Origin: Rhodohalobacter sp. SW132
GTDB taxonomy: Bacteria; Bacteroidota; Rhodothermia; Balneolales; Balneolaceae
Length of the DNA stretch: 64,000 nucleotides
Assembly (NCBI RefSeq): GCF_003390325.1
Contig: NZ_QUOK01000001.1
Coordinates: 868,001-932,000 of the forward strand
Direction of reading: 5' to 3'
The translations under genes and the position numbers were made by a program. Shown here piece by piece: positions 1 to 10,016 of the stretch (the first letter of the stretch is position 1; each line of letters begins with the position of its first letter). The notes beneath the pieces are model-generated. The model ran no database searches. It was not told where the DNA came from and worked only from the letters and a program-made list of their open reading frames with translations.

Positions 1-417
1 GACAATCGGGGAGTCGTTCGGATCAAATTTCCGCACCCTGGGCGGATCGGCCTCTTCGGGTAAACTTCGCCTGACCCGATCCAGCGCCGCCCGAACATCA
101 TTGGCGGCCTCATCGAGGTTGGTGTTTCTTGAAAAATTAAGATTTACGCGCCCCTGCCCTTCAGATGACGTTGAGGTTACTTCTTCGAGGTTTGCAACAC
201 CAGACAGCGCATTTTCGAGCTGATCGGTAATGATGGTTTCGATCTCTTCGGGACCTACATTCGGGTAGTCTACTGAGACGGAAAGCCGGGGGTATTCAAT
301 TGGCGGCAGAAGATCAACCGGCAGATATCTGAAGCCGGTAATTCCAAGCACAATTACAATCAGGTAGACCATCGCCGTAGCGATGGGACGTTTTACGGAG
401 GTTTCTGTTATTCCCAT
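1..417 (-). CDS. RND efflux transporter, N-terminal part (cut by window edge)
   Basis: This is the first 139 codons of an AcrB/MexB-type inner-membrane pump subunit; the rest lies beyond the left edge. The N-terminus MGITETSVKRPIATAMVYLI gives the short cytoplasmic start and first membrane helix. It is followed by the family-typical LPVDLLPPIEYPRLSV segment and a porter-domain stretch with GPEEIE, ITDQLENALSG and a VRAALDRVR helix. Such pumps use the proton gradient to export drugs, metals or lipids through a tripartite complex. It starts 9 bp after the stop of the adaptor gene, so the two form one operon. The substrate class cannot be told from this part. Confidence 0.93.
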   Translation of the reverse strand, partial: MGITETSVKRPIATAMVYLIVIVLGITGFRYLPVDLLPPIEYPRLSVSVDYPNVGPEEIETIITDQLENALSGVANLEEVTSTSSEGQGRVNLNFSRNTNLDEAANDVRAALDRVRRSLPEEADPPRVRKFDPNDSPIV

Positions 418-426
418 TTTATTTCC

Positions 427-1731
427 TTACGATTGTGTTGACAGATCTTCGGATGACCGGTTTGCTGCGCGATCATTCATAATATCCCGCAGTAAATCCT
501 GGGGCTGCATTTGCTGCATGTGCATGATTCGATTCCATGATACAGCCCGGATTCGTGCGCTTTCACTTTCATTATTGATCAGCATGTTCTGCCCAACCGT
601 AACGACCCAGTCGCCGCTTTGTATCCCGGCCACTCCTGCCGATTCCCGGCCCTGCGCAATCACATCTATCGGCACAAACTCAACAGGCATTGGCTCACTT
701 AAGGGAGGTGGGTTTGCGCTGTCAACCTGCTCCACCGGCTCCGACTCTGCCCCAAATTGCGGAACGATATAAACACCGGTTTCCCCGGTTCTTGGATGCC
801 TGTAAATCGCACTCAAGGGAATAATCGTTGCCTGCTCACTTTCTCCGTAAAAAATATCAACGGTAACGAACATCCCCGGCATAAGCAGATCTCGCGTATT
901 TGAGATATCAATTTCAGCTTCGGTGCTGAATGATCCGGCACCCAAAAAAGGAGAGATTCGGGAAACCGTCCCTTCCAGCATGCGATCGCCCATATATTCT
1001 GACTGCACACGTACGGTCTGCCCCTGGTTGATATAGGTAAGCATTCGCTCGGTGAGGTTCACCGTTATTTTTGCATCGTTCAGGTTTCCTACAATAAACA
1101 TTCGCGTAGTGTTACTTACCTGCATGCCGATATCCGCATTTCGCTGACCTACGGTCCCATCAATTGGAGACCGGATTATCGTTTGGGCCAGTAAATCTTT
1201 TTGTTCTTCTACATTCGATTCAGCCTGCTCAACCTGTGCCCGAACCAATTCATGATTGGCTTCGGCAGACTGTTTTTGCGCCTCCAGCCGTTCCATTTCG
1301 ATCTCACTGCTCAGTTCCCGCTCAGCCAGAATAGTCTGTCGCCGAAGCTGAGATTCCGCTTCATTTAACTCTGCAAGCGCTTGCCGTTCACGTGCCCGGT
1401 TGATCCTCAATTCGGCTTCAGCCTGCCGAAGGCGCTCATTGTATTCGTTATCACGCAGGCGCACAAGAGGATCTCCGCGGTTAACCTGGTCACCATTTTG
1501 CACATAAACCTCTTCTACAGGTGCTGATATTCGGGGATAAATTTCAACCTGCTGCTGCGCCCGAACAGAACCACTCAGCCGTTCTTCAAGCGGCAGCGAG
1601 CCAAACTGTGCCTGAACCGCTTCCACAGATGGAATTGAAAGATTATCCCTTGAATCGGCTTCGTTCTCTCCTGAGCAACCTGCGATAATAAGAGTGGTAA
1701 TAACTGTAGCTGTAGCGAGTATTTTTTTCAT
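427..1731 (-). CDS. RND efflux periplasmic adaptor (HlyD/MFP family), lipoprotein
   Basis: Periplasmic adaptor that links the inner-membrane RND pump to an outer-membrane channel. The signal peptide ends in a lipobox (LIIAGC, Cys19), so the protein is lipid-anchored. A first lipoyl-half segment (about 45-85) with the RISAPVEEVYVQNGDQVNRG pattern is followed by a long Glu/Arg/Gln-rich coiled-coil hairpin (about 90-185). The second lipoyl half (IIRSPIDGTVGQRNADIG) and a beta-barrel domain come next. The length of 434 aa is usual. The pump gene starts 9 bp downstream. A membrane hydrolase gene is divergent, so the promoter should lie in 1732-1902. Confidence 0.93.
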   Translation of the reverse strand: MKKILATATVITTLIIAGCSGENEADSRDNLSIPSVEAVQAQFGSLPLEERLSGSVRAQQQVEIYPRISAPVEEVYVQNGDQVNRGDPLVRLRDNEYNERLRQAEAELRINRARERQALAELNEAESQLRRQTILAERELSSEIEMERLEAQKQSAEANHELVRAQVEQAESNVEEQKDLLAQTIIRSPIDGTVGQRNADIGMQVSNTTRMFIVGNLNDAKITVNLTERMLTYINQGQTVRVQSEYMGDRMLEGTVSRISPFLGAGSFSTEAEIDISNTRDLLMPGMFVTVDIFYGESEQATIIPLSAIYRHPRTGETGVYIVPQFGAESEPVEQVDSANPPPLSEPMPVEFVPIDVIAQGRESAGVAGIQSGDWVVTVGQNMLINNESESARIRAVSWNRIMHMQQMQPQDLLRDIMNDRAANRSSEDLSTQS

Positions 1732-1902
1732 AATAAAATAAGTGTCATTTGATCATCAAGATAACGAGTTTATCGGCAGCGTAACGCTCAGCCCTTGTTA
1801 AAGCTTTTAAAACGACGTCAAAACTTTGAAAACAGAATGTTCATATCGGACAACCCCGAACATGATTCTGTTCTCGACACTTTGTAAATAGATAATAAAT
1901 CG

Positions 1903-2925
1903 ATGGACTCTATTACTCAGGCTACCCTGGGCGCTGCCGTTGGAGAAGCTTTGCTTGGAAAAAAAGCAGGGTACCGTGCAGCAGCGTGGGGAGCCGTATT
2001 GGGAACCTTGCCCGACCTGGATATCCTGATCGACCCTTTTGTTGATGCGGTGAACGAACTTTATTTTCACCGCAATTTTACCCATTCGATAATTTTTGCT
2101 TTAGCCACTGCTCCGGTATTTGGATGGCTCATCGACCGGTTTCACATAAAACTTGAAGTTGGGTGGCTCCGCTGGGCAAACTTATCGTTCTGGGTGATTT
2201 TTACACATATACTGATTGATCTCCCAACAACATATGGAACGCAAATTCTGCAACCGTTCACAAATCACCCGTATGCCCTCGATTCTATATTTATTATCGA
2301 TCCGCTGTTTACACTTCCGCTGCTCACCGGCCTGGTCGGGGCTCTCGTGCTTCGGCGTTCAAGGCCCGATACTGCCTCGCTTCTCAACCAGGCCGGGTTA
2401 GCAATTGCCACGCTTTATATGCTTTGGGGACTCGGGATAAAATCGCACGTTCATTCGGTTTTCCAGGAATCCTTTAAGAACCAGTACGGATATTTCGAAC
2501 AGATAAAATCTACACCCAACGGCCCCACCACTTTTCTCTGGAACGGGTATATCATCAAGCAGGATACTCTCTACCATTCTCTCTATTCAATATTTGATGA
2601 GTCAACCGATCTGCAGTTCGAAAAAATTCCCCGCAACTCACACCTGATTCAACCGTTTGAAGGCGACCGCGCCTATGAAGCACTGATGTGGTTTTCGCGA
2701 GGATATTATTCTATGGAAGAAACCGATGAAGGAGATCTCATACTCTACGATTTGCGGTTCGGAAGGGATGATTTATGGCTGAATGATACCGGGGATTATG
2801 TGTGGGGAAACAGAATTATTCTCGATGAAACCGGAGATGCTGAAATGTTTGAAGCGTACCTGCCTTCTTTTGATGTGAGGTCACGAAATCTTAAGGCGTT
2901 CTGGCATCGCATTTGGGGCAAATAA
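1903..2925 (+). CDS. YdjM-like membrane-bound metal-dependent hydrolase
   Basis: The N-terminal half matches the YdjM/DUF457 family of inner-membrane proteins annotated as metal-dependent hydrolases. Visible marks are MDSITQATLGAAVGEALLG, the PDLDILIDP acidic motif and HRNFTHSIIFAL, which carry the putative metal ligands. Several hydrophobic helices follow between about residues 60 and 180. The last 150 residues are soluble and contain aromatic and acidic segments (LWLNDTGDYVWGNRI); their role is not clear. The reaction catalysed by this family is not established. The gene stands alone, 67 bp before the thioredoxin-fold gene. Confidence 0.85.
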   Translation: MDSITQATLGAAVGEALLGKKAGYRAAAWGAVLGTLPDLDILIDPFVDAVNELYFHRNFTHSIIFALATAPVFGWLIDRFHIKLEVGWLRWANLSFWVIFTHILIDLPTTYGTQILQPFTNHPYALDSIFIIDPLFTLPLLTGLVGALVLRRSRPDTASLLNQAGLAIATLYMLWGLGIKSHVHSVFQESFKNQYGYFEQIKSTPNGPTTFLWNGYIIKQDTLYHSLYSIFDESTDLQFEKIPRNSHLIQPFEGDRAYEALMWFSRGYYSMEETDEGDLILYDLRFGRDDLWLNDTGDYVWGNRIILDETGDAEMFEAYLPSFDVRSRNLKAFWHRIWGK

Positions 2926-2992
2926 ATTCGTATTTTTACTCGTTGATTACTGAACCCGAATATTTCTATCCAAATACTTTTACTTTATTGAT

Positions 2993-3475
2993 ATGAAGCG
3001 TTCACTTGTTATTACAGTATTTATAGCATCTTTTCTTGGAGTATTTCTCTATTTCGCATTTTCACAGATTACACCCGAAGAGATTGAAAATGCACCCGAC
3101 TGGCTCACCATTGAAGAAGCGATGGAAAAAGCGCAGGATGATGGCCGCCTAATCGTTATTGATATTTTTGAGGTGGGATGCCAGTTTTGCCGCGCCATGA
3201 ACCGGGATGTTTACCCCGCACCATCTACACGCGCTGTGATCGACCGTGATTTTCATCCTGTTAAAATCAACGGAAATTCCGATGATATGATCACATTCAT
3301 GGGTGAAGAAATGACCGAAAGTCAGTTTGCAAACAGCCTTGGCCTCACCGCATTCCCGTTTACCGTGATTCTGGATGCCGAGGGTAATGTAATCGACCGG
3401 CGAAGAGGGTACCTGGGGGTAAGTGAAATTACGCGCTTCATGAGAAATGCACGCGAAAAAGTAGCGGAAGGGTAG
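2993..3475 (+). CDS. Thioredoxin-fold protein, membrane-anchored or secreted
   Basis: A 160-aa protein with an N-terminal hydrophobic segment (about 3-23) and a thioredoxin-like domain. The redox motif is CQFC (Cys63, Cys66), preceded by VIDIFEVG, and the cis-proline segment is LTAFPFTVILD. The pattern matches the thioredoxin_7/SoxW-like group, which acts in periplasmic thiol reduction or quality control. The substrate is unknown. It follows the YdjM-like gene on the same strand and may be co-transcribed with it. Confidence 0.85.
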   Translation: MKRSLVITVFIASFLGVFLYFAFSQITPEEIENAPDWLTIEEAMEKAQDDGRLIVIDIFEVGCQFCRAMNRDVYPAPSTRAVIDRDFHPVKINGNSDDMITFMGEEMTESQFANSLGLTAFPFTVILDAEGNVIDRRRGYLGVSEITRFMRNAREKVAEG

Positions 3476-3658
3476 GATTGACAAATATTGAATATCGAAT
3501 ATTGAACGCCAAACGCTGAATAATGAAGTGAAGGGTTCGAAATTTTAATCATTCCTGCAGTTCATACAGACCGATACCTGATGTGATCTTTGGGTGAATA
3601 AGCCATTCTCCCTTATTTTTGAAATTGTTGTTTTCACCCAAAAATCAATCCCGCAACT

Positions 3659-6592
3659 ATCAAATCTCTGCTATCACCTATTCCGCGTGTCCTGATTTTT
3701 CTTCTGTTTCCGGTTTTTGTATCGGGACAAAGCCTCACTCCGAATTTTTCCCATGAGCCCGGCTTTTACAGTTCAGAGATTATACTTCACATCGAAGCAG
3801 ATCATCCGGATGCTATGATTTACTATACAACAGACGGGTCTGTACCGACTCTTCTCTCCCAGCCATACAACGAGCCGCTGCTTCTGGGACAGAGAGACGG
3901 GGATCCGAATGTTATTTCGGTAATACCTACCAATAATTTAGCCAGTGGTCATCACTACCGTGAAAACTGGCAATCTCCTGATGGCGAGGTTTTTAAAATT
4001 CATGCGCTTCGGGCAAAGGCTTTTTTACCAAATGGTGATTCAGGTTCTGTGAGTACTGCATCATACATCATAGATCCGGATGGATTGGATCGCTTTTCTA
4101 TGCCGGTTTTCTCAATCATTACCGATCCGGATCATTTATTTAGTGAAAACGAAGGAATTTATGTGCCCGGTAATACCGGTGGAAATTATTATGAACGCGG
4201 ACGGGACTGGGAGCGTGAAATTCACCTGGAGTTTTTTGAGAATGATGGAAGCCGGGTAATAGCACAGGAAGCGGGTGTTCGTATTCATGGCGGGTCAAGC
4301 CGAAACCGCCCTCGAAAATCCCTGCGGTTCTATGCCCGGTCGGATTACGGAACGAGTTGGTTCAACCATCAACTTTTGCCCGATAAACCTGTAATGCGAT
4401 ATAAAAGATTTCTGCTGCGTAATTCAGGGAATGACTGGAGTGAGTCCCTGTTTCGCGACGCCTACCTGCAGAGGCTCATCCAGGGAAATACAGACGTTGA
4501 CCTTCAGCACTCGCGCCCTGCAATTCTGTTTATTAACGGTGAATACTGGGGAATCCACAATATTCGCGACCGCTATGATAGCCGTTATTTACAAGCAAAT
4601 TACGGCCTTGATAATGACCGGGTGATTATAATGGAGAACGATTCAGAATTTGATGATGGAAACGAGGATGGGATTGAAAGCTATCATGAGCTCTATAATT
4701 ATGTTACGGACAACTCAATGTCTGTGGATGCAAATTTTGAACATGCCTCCCTCCTGATGGATATGGAGAATTTCATCGATTACCAAATTTTGCAGATCTA
4801 TGTAAGAAATACAGACTGGCCCGGTAATAATGTGCGGTTCTGGCGATATCTTGATGGTACCCCTGACAACAATCAATCTCCAGCAGAAGATGGGCGGTGG
4901 CGGTGGATGATTTTTGATCTCGATTTCGGGTTCGGTCTCGATTTCGATTATGTCGAAGACCGTGGCGCTTTGTATGGCGGAAATGATCCGCAACACAATA
5001 CTCTTGATTTTGCTCTTGAATCCAGCAGGCTGGCATGGCCAAACCCGGGTTGGAGTACAGCATTATTTCGAAATCTCATGGAGAATGATGAATTTAAAAA
5101 TAAATTCATCACCCGTTTTACAGATCTGCTGAACAGCTCTTTAAAATCTGAACGGGCTGAGTCTCTTCTCAATACCATGAAATCAACATACCTGGTTGAA
5201 ATCGATGAGCATATAAGTCGCTGGCGGGAACCGACCAGAGATCACTGGGAAAATGATATTGAAACCATGCGTAACTTCGCAAAAGAACGCGAAAATGCCG
5301 TCCGGTCCATTCTGGATGACAAATTTTCTCTGGGTGAATCAAATCAGATCACTCTTTCCGTCAATCATCCGGGAATGGGAACCGTTAAGGTAAATTCACT
5401 TCGGATTGAACACGACCTTCACGGCACAACGGATGAGCTTTTTCCCTGGAGCGGCAGCTATTTCAGCAATCAATTGATCCGGCTGATCGCTATTCCGGAG
5501 GCGGGTTATTCGTTTTATGGCTGGCAGGGTGATCTCAGCTCAGCTGCAGATACCGTTGAGATAATCCTGTCATCGGCGATGGAACTTACCGCACATTTTA
5601 CTGAAGGCGAACCGTTTGATGGGGATGAAATGAACCCATCGCCATACCGAATCACCAACCAGGCGTACATTTTTGATCACTGGAGTGAAGATGAACCGGA
5701 AGGAAGTTTTCCGCCACACATGGTTTTCCAGCAAAGTTCAGTTGACGATCCCGGTCTGGATGAAGAGATGACAGCGCCCTATTTCATCCCTTTCGCTGAT
5801 GAAAACGACAACGACTATCATGCAGATGATCAGGATAAATTCGGGTTCCCCTACAAACTTACCGGCCGCACGCGGATTAATGGCCTGGGGAATGATGGCA
5901 TTTCGATGATCAACACAGGCAGGGGGCGTGATCTTGGCGCCATTGTGCTCGCATTAGATACACGTGAGATTGAAAATTCATCCTCCATCATACATCAAAT
6001 CGAATGGGAAGCGCAGACACTCGAAGCCAACAGCCGGGTATATCACGTGCGTCCTCAGTACAGAATTGGACTGAGCGGTGAATGGACAAACTTTTACGAA
6101 AACGGAGAACCTGTAGAGTACGAAAGAAATGAAAACACTTCCGAAACAAGCTATTTCCAGCATAATTTCCCGAATGAAATAACGGGCCAGCCTTATGTTC
6201 AGGTTCGCTGGAAATATTACTACACAGGTACTCGGTTGTCAGAAGAATCCGGACAACGCGACAAAATACGCCTCAATAATATCTCCACCATGGCTTACGG
6301 GCTTTCCACAGAACGTTCTGAAAATCCGGGTGGTTTTGAGCTCAAACAAAACTATCCGAATCCGTTTAACCCTGGTACAACTATAGAATTTACAACCCAT
6401 CAAACTATGGATGTCCGACTGGAAGTTTTTGATGCTTTGGGAAGGCAAATTGCAGTACTGGTTGACCAGCGCCTTAAGGAAGGGATTCACCAGGCATACT
6501 TTAATGCATCAGGGCTGTCGAGCGGGTTGTATTTATACCGATTGGAATCAAATGGCGGCCAGCACGTGCGAAGGATGACATTGATTAAGTGA
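3659..6592 (+). CDS. Secreted CotH-kinase-like protein with C-terminal sorting domain
   Basis: Large extracellular protein. From the N-terminus it has a chitobiase/beta-hexosaminidase-like C-terminal type module (MIYYTTDGSVPT), then a CotH region (SIITDPDHLF, RIHGGSSRNRPRKSLRF, LRNSGNDW, INGEYWGIHNIRDRYD, WRWMIFDLDFGFG). An InlB/Flg_new-type repeat (SFYGWQGDL) follows, and the last 80 residues form a NYPNPFNPGTTI sorting domain as used by type IX-like secretion in Balneolales. CotH proteins are atypical protein kinases or spore-coat-like proteins; the role here is unknown. The first ATG in frame is 3815, but the frame stays open upstream to 3623 and encodes a good signal peptide (IKSLLSPIPRVLIFLLFPVF, then VSG). 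No ATG, GTG or TTG lies upstream of it, so the start given is the ATC at 3659, by inference. Confidence 0.85.
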   Translation: MKSLLSPIPRVLIFLLFPVFVSGQSLTPNFSHEPGFYSSEIILHIEADHPDAMIYYTTDGSVPTLLSQPYNEPLLLGQRDGDPNVISVIPTNNLASGHHYRENWQSPDGEVFKIHALRAKAFLPNGDSGSVSTASYIIDPDGLDRFSMPVFSIITDPDHLFSENEGIYVPGNTGGNYYERGRDWEREIHLEFFENDGSRVIAQEAGVRIHGGSSRNRPRKSLRFYARSDYGTSWFNHQLLPDKPVMRYKRFLLRNSGNDWSESLFRDAYLQRLIQGNTDVDLQHSRPAILFINGEYWGIHNIRDRYDSRYLQANYGLDNDRVIIMENDSEFDDGNEDGIESYHELYNYVTDNSMSVDANFEHASLLMDMENFIDYQILQIYVRNTDWPGNNVRFWRYLDGTPDNNQSPAEDGRWRWMIFDLDFGFGLDFDYVEDRGALYGGNDPQHNTLDFALESSRLAWPNPGWSTALFRNLMENDEFKNKFITRFTDLLNSSLKSERAESLLNTMKSTYLVEIDEHISRWREPTRDHWENDIETMRNFAKERENAVRSILDDKFSLGESNQITLSVNHPGMGTVKVNSLRIEHDLHGTTDELFPWSGSYFSNQLIRLIAIPEAGYSFYGWQGDLSSAADTVEIILSSAMELTAHFTEGEPFDGDEMNPSPYRITNQAYIFDHWSEDEPEGSFPPHMVFQQSSVDDPGLDEEMTAPYFIPFADENDNDYHADDQDKFGFPYKLTGRTRINGLGNDGISMINTGRGRDLGAIVLALDTREIENSSSIIHQIEWEAQTLEANSRVYHVRPQYRIGLSGEWTNFYENGEPVEYERNENTSETSYFQHNFPNEITGQPYVQVRWKYYYTGTRLSEESGQRDKIRLNNISTMAYGLSTERSENPGGFELKQNYPNPFNPGTTIEFTTHQTMDVRLEVFDALGRQIAVLVDQRLKEGIHQAYFNASGLSSGLYLYRLESNGGQHVRRMTLIK

Positions 6593-6629
6593 ATTGCACA
6601 TGCAACTGTTAGTGTATATCCTATGCCTG

Positions 6630-7625
6630 CTATTCATTTAAAAACTTCAGCAATTCAGAATGAAATTCTTCAGGGGCTTCCAGGTGCGGATTGTGGCCTA
6701 TATTTTCCAGGAGCCTGAGCCGGCAGTCAGGAATAGCATTACATGTAGTTTGCGCGTGTTCAGGGAAATCAGTCCCGTCTTTTTCACCGGAGAGAATTAA
6801 TGCAGGCACTTCGATATGCGGAAACTCATACACTACCGGCTGGGAATATACCATCTGCCGGTTGATTGCCCTTACTTTTGCCAGGCGCGGCCATTCGGGG
6901 CTAAGCTGCCATCCATAATGAATGCGGATATATTTTTCATATTCCTGATCCCAATTCACATAGTAATTTTCCTGTTGTTGCCTGATGTCCTCATACGTCC
7001 GATTCATTTCTCCTCTGTATAATTCTTCAGTGCTTTCCCATTCCCTGAGTTTTCTGAAATCCTGTTTACCGATCATATTCACGAGAACCAGTTGCTCGGT
7101 AAAATTTGGGTAGGAGAATGCGAAACGTGTGGCAAGCATCCCGCCCATAGAATGGCCAATGATTACGGCATGATCTACGCCGATTTCATTTAAAAGCGTA
7201 TATGTGTTCGCCGCTTTTTTTTGAAAACTGTATGGAATAATCGGTTTTGATGAACGCCCAAACCCAATTTGATCGGGCACTACCACGCGAAAGCCTGCAT
7301 CAGATAACACTGCAATCGTCTCATCCCAGTATTCCCCAAAAAAATTGAGGCCGTGAAGTAAAACCACGGTTCTGCCGTTCTCTTCGCCTGTTGGCGCCAC
7401 ATCCATATACGCCATCCTGACATCTTCTCCAAGAATGGAAAATTCGAAATATTCAACGGGATGGGGGTATGGAATATCCTCAAGTGATATGCTTACCGGG
7501 CCCCATTCATCAGGCGGTGAGCTCGTATCCTGCGCAAAATGCTTTTCCGGCAAGAAAAAAATGAAGACTGCTAACAGCGTCAAACCGACTGTGAATTTAT
7601 ACCAATAATTTAAAGACTGGATCAT
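6630..7625 (-). CDS. Alpha/beta-fold hydrolase, exported
   Basis: Serine hydrolase of the alpha/beta superfamily, 331 aa. An N-terminal hydrophobic segment (about 10-25) ending near HFAQD suggests export or an anchor. The oxyanion motif is LLHGLNFFGEYW (His91-Gly92), the nucleophile elbow is GHSMGG (Ser159), the acid lies around SGEKDGTDFP and the histidine is in IGHNPHLEAP. These form a complete triad. The fold includes esterases, haloalkane dehalogenases and C-C hydrolases, so the substrate remains open. It lies 86 bp downstream of the gamma-glutamyltransferase on the same strand. Confidence 0.88.
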   Translation of the reverse strand: MIQSLNYWYKFTVGLTLLAVFIFFLPEKHFAQDTSSPPDEWGPVSISLEDIPYPHPVEYFEFSILGEDVRMAYMDVAPTGEENGRTVVLLHGLNFFGEYWDETIAVLSDAGFRVVVPDQIGFGRSSKPIIPYSFQKKAANTYTLLNEIGVDHAVIIGHSMGGMLATRFAFSYPNFTEQLVLVNMIGKQDFRKLREWESTEELYRGEMNRTYEDIRQQQENYYVNWDQEYEKYIRIHYGWQLSPEWPRLAKVRAINRQMVYSQPVVYEFPHIEVPALILSGEKDGTDFPEHAQTTCNAIPDCRLRLLENIGHNPHLEAPEEFHSELLKFLNE

Positions 7626-7711
7626 AATTCGTACTGTTTGCTTATCAGTTTATTAATTTAATAACCTCCGGTGTTGCATCCTGAACCTTGAACCTTGCAT
7701 CCTGCCCCTTG

Positions 7712-9445
7712 TCAATACCCCGCAGCCTGTCCATCAAACCGGGATTCACTTGCCCCGTAATAGACGCCTTTTTCGTGGTCATACATAATTCCCTGGTAGC
7801 GGCCAAAGAAGCTTTCTCCAATGCGCACAGTGTGGCCGCGCCGGCGCAGTTCACGTACCACATCGTAATCGATTCCCGACTCGACATTCAGAGTTCCGCC
7901 ATCGTCCAGTGAAGCATCTCCAACTTCTGTCGGTTCAGTGGAGCCGTTATGCATCCATCGAAACGCATCCCCTGCTTCTTGTATATTCATCCCAAAATCG
8001 ATCACATTGGTGATGATACTTACATGACCAACCGGCTGATAGGCTCCGCCCATATTCCCGAAGCTGAACCACGGCCGCCCATCTTTCATCGCAAAACCCG
8101 GAATAATGGTGTGAAATGGCCGTTTGCCCGGCTCATAGACGTTTGGGTGATTCGGATCAAGCGAAAAGAGCTCACCCCGGTTCTGAAAACTGAATCCTGT
8201 TCCCGGCACGACAAACCCGGTACCCATGCCCCGGAAATTACTCTGAATCAGCGAAACCATATTTCCCCTGTTGTCGGCTGTAGTTAGGTAGATGGTATCC
8301 CCGTCCTCCATCACATCCACGCCGGTGGTCACATCATTCATCGCCCGATCTCCGATGAGTTCCCTCCGATCTTCTGCATACACTTTTGAGAGCAGGTGAT
8401 CCGTGGGCTGATCATAAAAGTCGGAATCTGCGTAATGTTTTGCGCGATCTTCATACGCCAGTTTTTTGGCTTCAGTCATCAGGTGCAGGACCTCGGCAGA
8501 ACCAAACCCTTTTTCTGAAAGATCATATCCCTCCAGAATATTGAGCATCTGCAATACGGCCGTGCCCTGGTTATTGCCGCCAATCTGGTAGATATCGTAC
8601 CCGCGGTAGTTCACTGTAACCGGGTCTACCCACTCGGATGTGTGCTGCTCAAAATCTTCGAAACGGAGATAGCCTTCGTTTTCAATCATCCACTCATCAA
8701 TTTTCTCCGCAATCTCACCCCTGTAAAACGCATCGCGCCCCTGTTCGGCGAGAAGGCGAAACGTATTTCCAAGATCGGGATTTCTGAACATTTCTCCTTT
8801 TTCCGGTCCGCGCCCATCTATCGTAAATGTCTCTTCAAACGCGCCCGGCTGTTCGCTCAAAAAACCGGCAGAGCGCTGCCAGTACATTGAAATGGCTTCA
8901 CTGACCGGGAACCCCTCTTCGGCATAATAGATCGGCTCGGCGAGAATTGTACTCATAGGGACCGAACCAAACCTGTCGTGCATCTCAAACCATCCGTCTA
9001 CCGCACCGGGCACCGACACCGAAAGCAAATCATAGGCCGGGATGCTTTCCTCACCTTTATCATCCAGGATCTCCATCAGTTCATCATACGAAAGGTTCCG
9101 GGGTGATCGTCCGCTCGCGTTGATTGCATAAAGCTGTTCACTTTCAGCATGCCAGATGATGGCAAATAGATCTCCGCCAATTCCGTTGCCTGTAGGCTCC
9201 ATCAAACCAATCGCTGCATTTGCCGCGATCGCTGCATCTATCGCGTTACCACCCTGACGAAGTATATCAAGCCCAACTTGTGTAGCCAGCGGCTGGCTTG
9301 TCGCTACCATTCCACGATGCCCAATCACTTCGGAACGGGTTGCAAACGATTCGCCAGCTTCACGGTCGATTTGTGCGTGGAGGATGTCAGTAAAAACAAG
9401 AAGTGAAATGAGAGCAAACAGCGGGAGTATTAGACGTGATTTCAT
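7712..9445 (-). CDS. ggt: Gamma-glutamyltransferase
   Basis: Ntn-hydrolase that cleaves gamma-glutamyl bonds, for example in glutathione, in the periplasm. A signal peptide (MKSRLILPLFALISLLVF, cut after HAQ) precedes the family start with GHRGMVATSQPLATQVG and ILRQGGNAIDAAIAANAAIG. The precursor cleaves itself at a conserved Thr; here the matching site is the Thr in GDTIYLTTADNRGN, followed by the small-subunit motifs NFRGMGTGFVVPGTGF and NMGGAYQPVGH. The site reads T-I-Y-L-T-T rather than the TTHxSV of E. coli Ggt, which resembles YwrD-type members. The length of 577 aa is normal. Confidence 0.93.
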   Translation of the reverse strand: MKSRLILPLFALISLLVFTDILHAQIDREAGESFATRSEVIGHRGMVATSQPLATQVGLDILRQGGNAIDAAIAANAAIGLMEPTGNGIGGDLFAIIWHAESEQLYAINASGRSPRNLSYDELMEILDDKGEESIPAYDLLSVSVPGAVDGWFEMHDRFGSVPMSTILAEPIYYAEEGFPVSEAISMYWQRSAGFLSEQPGAFEETFTIDGRGPEKGEMFRNPDLGNTFRLLAEQGRDAFYRGEIAEKIDEWMIENEGYLRFEDFEQHTSEWVDPVTVNYRGYDIYQIGGNNQGTAVLQMLNILEGYDLSEKGFGSAEVLHLMTEAKKLAYEDRAKHYADSDFYDQPTDHLLSKVYAEDRRELIGDRAMNDVTTGVDVMEDGDTIYLTTADNRGNMVSLIQSNFRGMGTGFVVPGTGFSFQNRGELFSLDPNHPNVYEPGKRPFHTIIPGFAMKDGRPWFSFGNMGGAYQPVGHVSIITNVIDFGMNIQEAGDAFRWMHNGSTEPTEVGDASLDDGGTLNVESGIDYDVVRELRRRGHTVRIGESFFGRYQGIMYDHEKGVYYGASESRFDGQAAGY

Positions 9446-9714
9446 AGTTCAAAAATAGTGAAGTTGAAATTGAGCGTGGCAGAGGATGATACAGATTAAT
9501 GTAAAGCAAAAGGATAAATAGAGAAAATCTATTCCGCATGTTAGTCCAGACAAGACAGATGGTTTTGGTGAAGTGATCTCATGACCTGCCAGAGTGCTGA
9601 ACGGAGTGAAGCTCCTGGTAGAGTCAGGAAGGAGTGTTGTACGGTTTTGAACCGATGAACTGACGAACAGAAGAACAGAGAAATGATAAAGTTGAGACTG
9701 AGCTTACCTATAAT

Positions 9715-10016
9715 CTATTTGTCCCATCGATCTTTCCAGTATCTTGGGTTTCTTCGCAGATGCATTACCGCAACAATATAGATATGGGCCGATTCCGGGT
9801 CATAATGATAGAGTAAACCAAAGGGAAATCGCTGTACTAAAATTCTGCGAATGGCTCCGCTCACTTTTGTCCACGAACGGGATTTTCCTTTACCCTTTGA
9901 ACCGTTTTATAAACTTCCACAGAAAATTCAAAACCAAGCTCTCTCTGTTGATCTTCAAAATAATCGATAGCCTTTGTTAATTCGTTTTCAGCTTCAGGAT
10001 GAAAACTGTAGTTCAT
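9715..10016 (-). pseudogene. ParE/RelE-family toxin, broken by a single-base frameshift
   Basis: Read on the minus strand, the first part gives MNYSFHPEAENELTKAIDYF and continues to VYKTVQRVKENPV before a TGA. Shifting frame near 9870-9876 restores the rest: WTKVSGAIRRILVQRFPFGL, then IVAVMHLRRNPRYWKDRW and a stop. Joined, the two parts make a normal toxin of about 100 aa that lacks one base. ParE/RelE toxins poison gyrase or cleave mRNA. The start overlaps the antitoxin stop by 4 bp (ATGA), the usual coupling. A sequencing error cannot be excluded. Confidence 0.8.
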
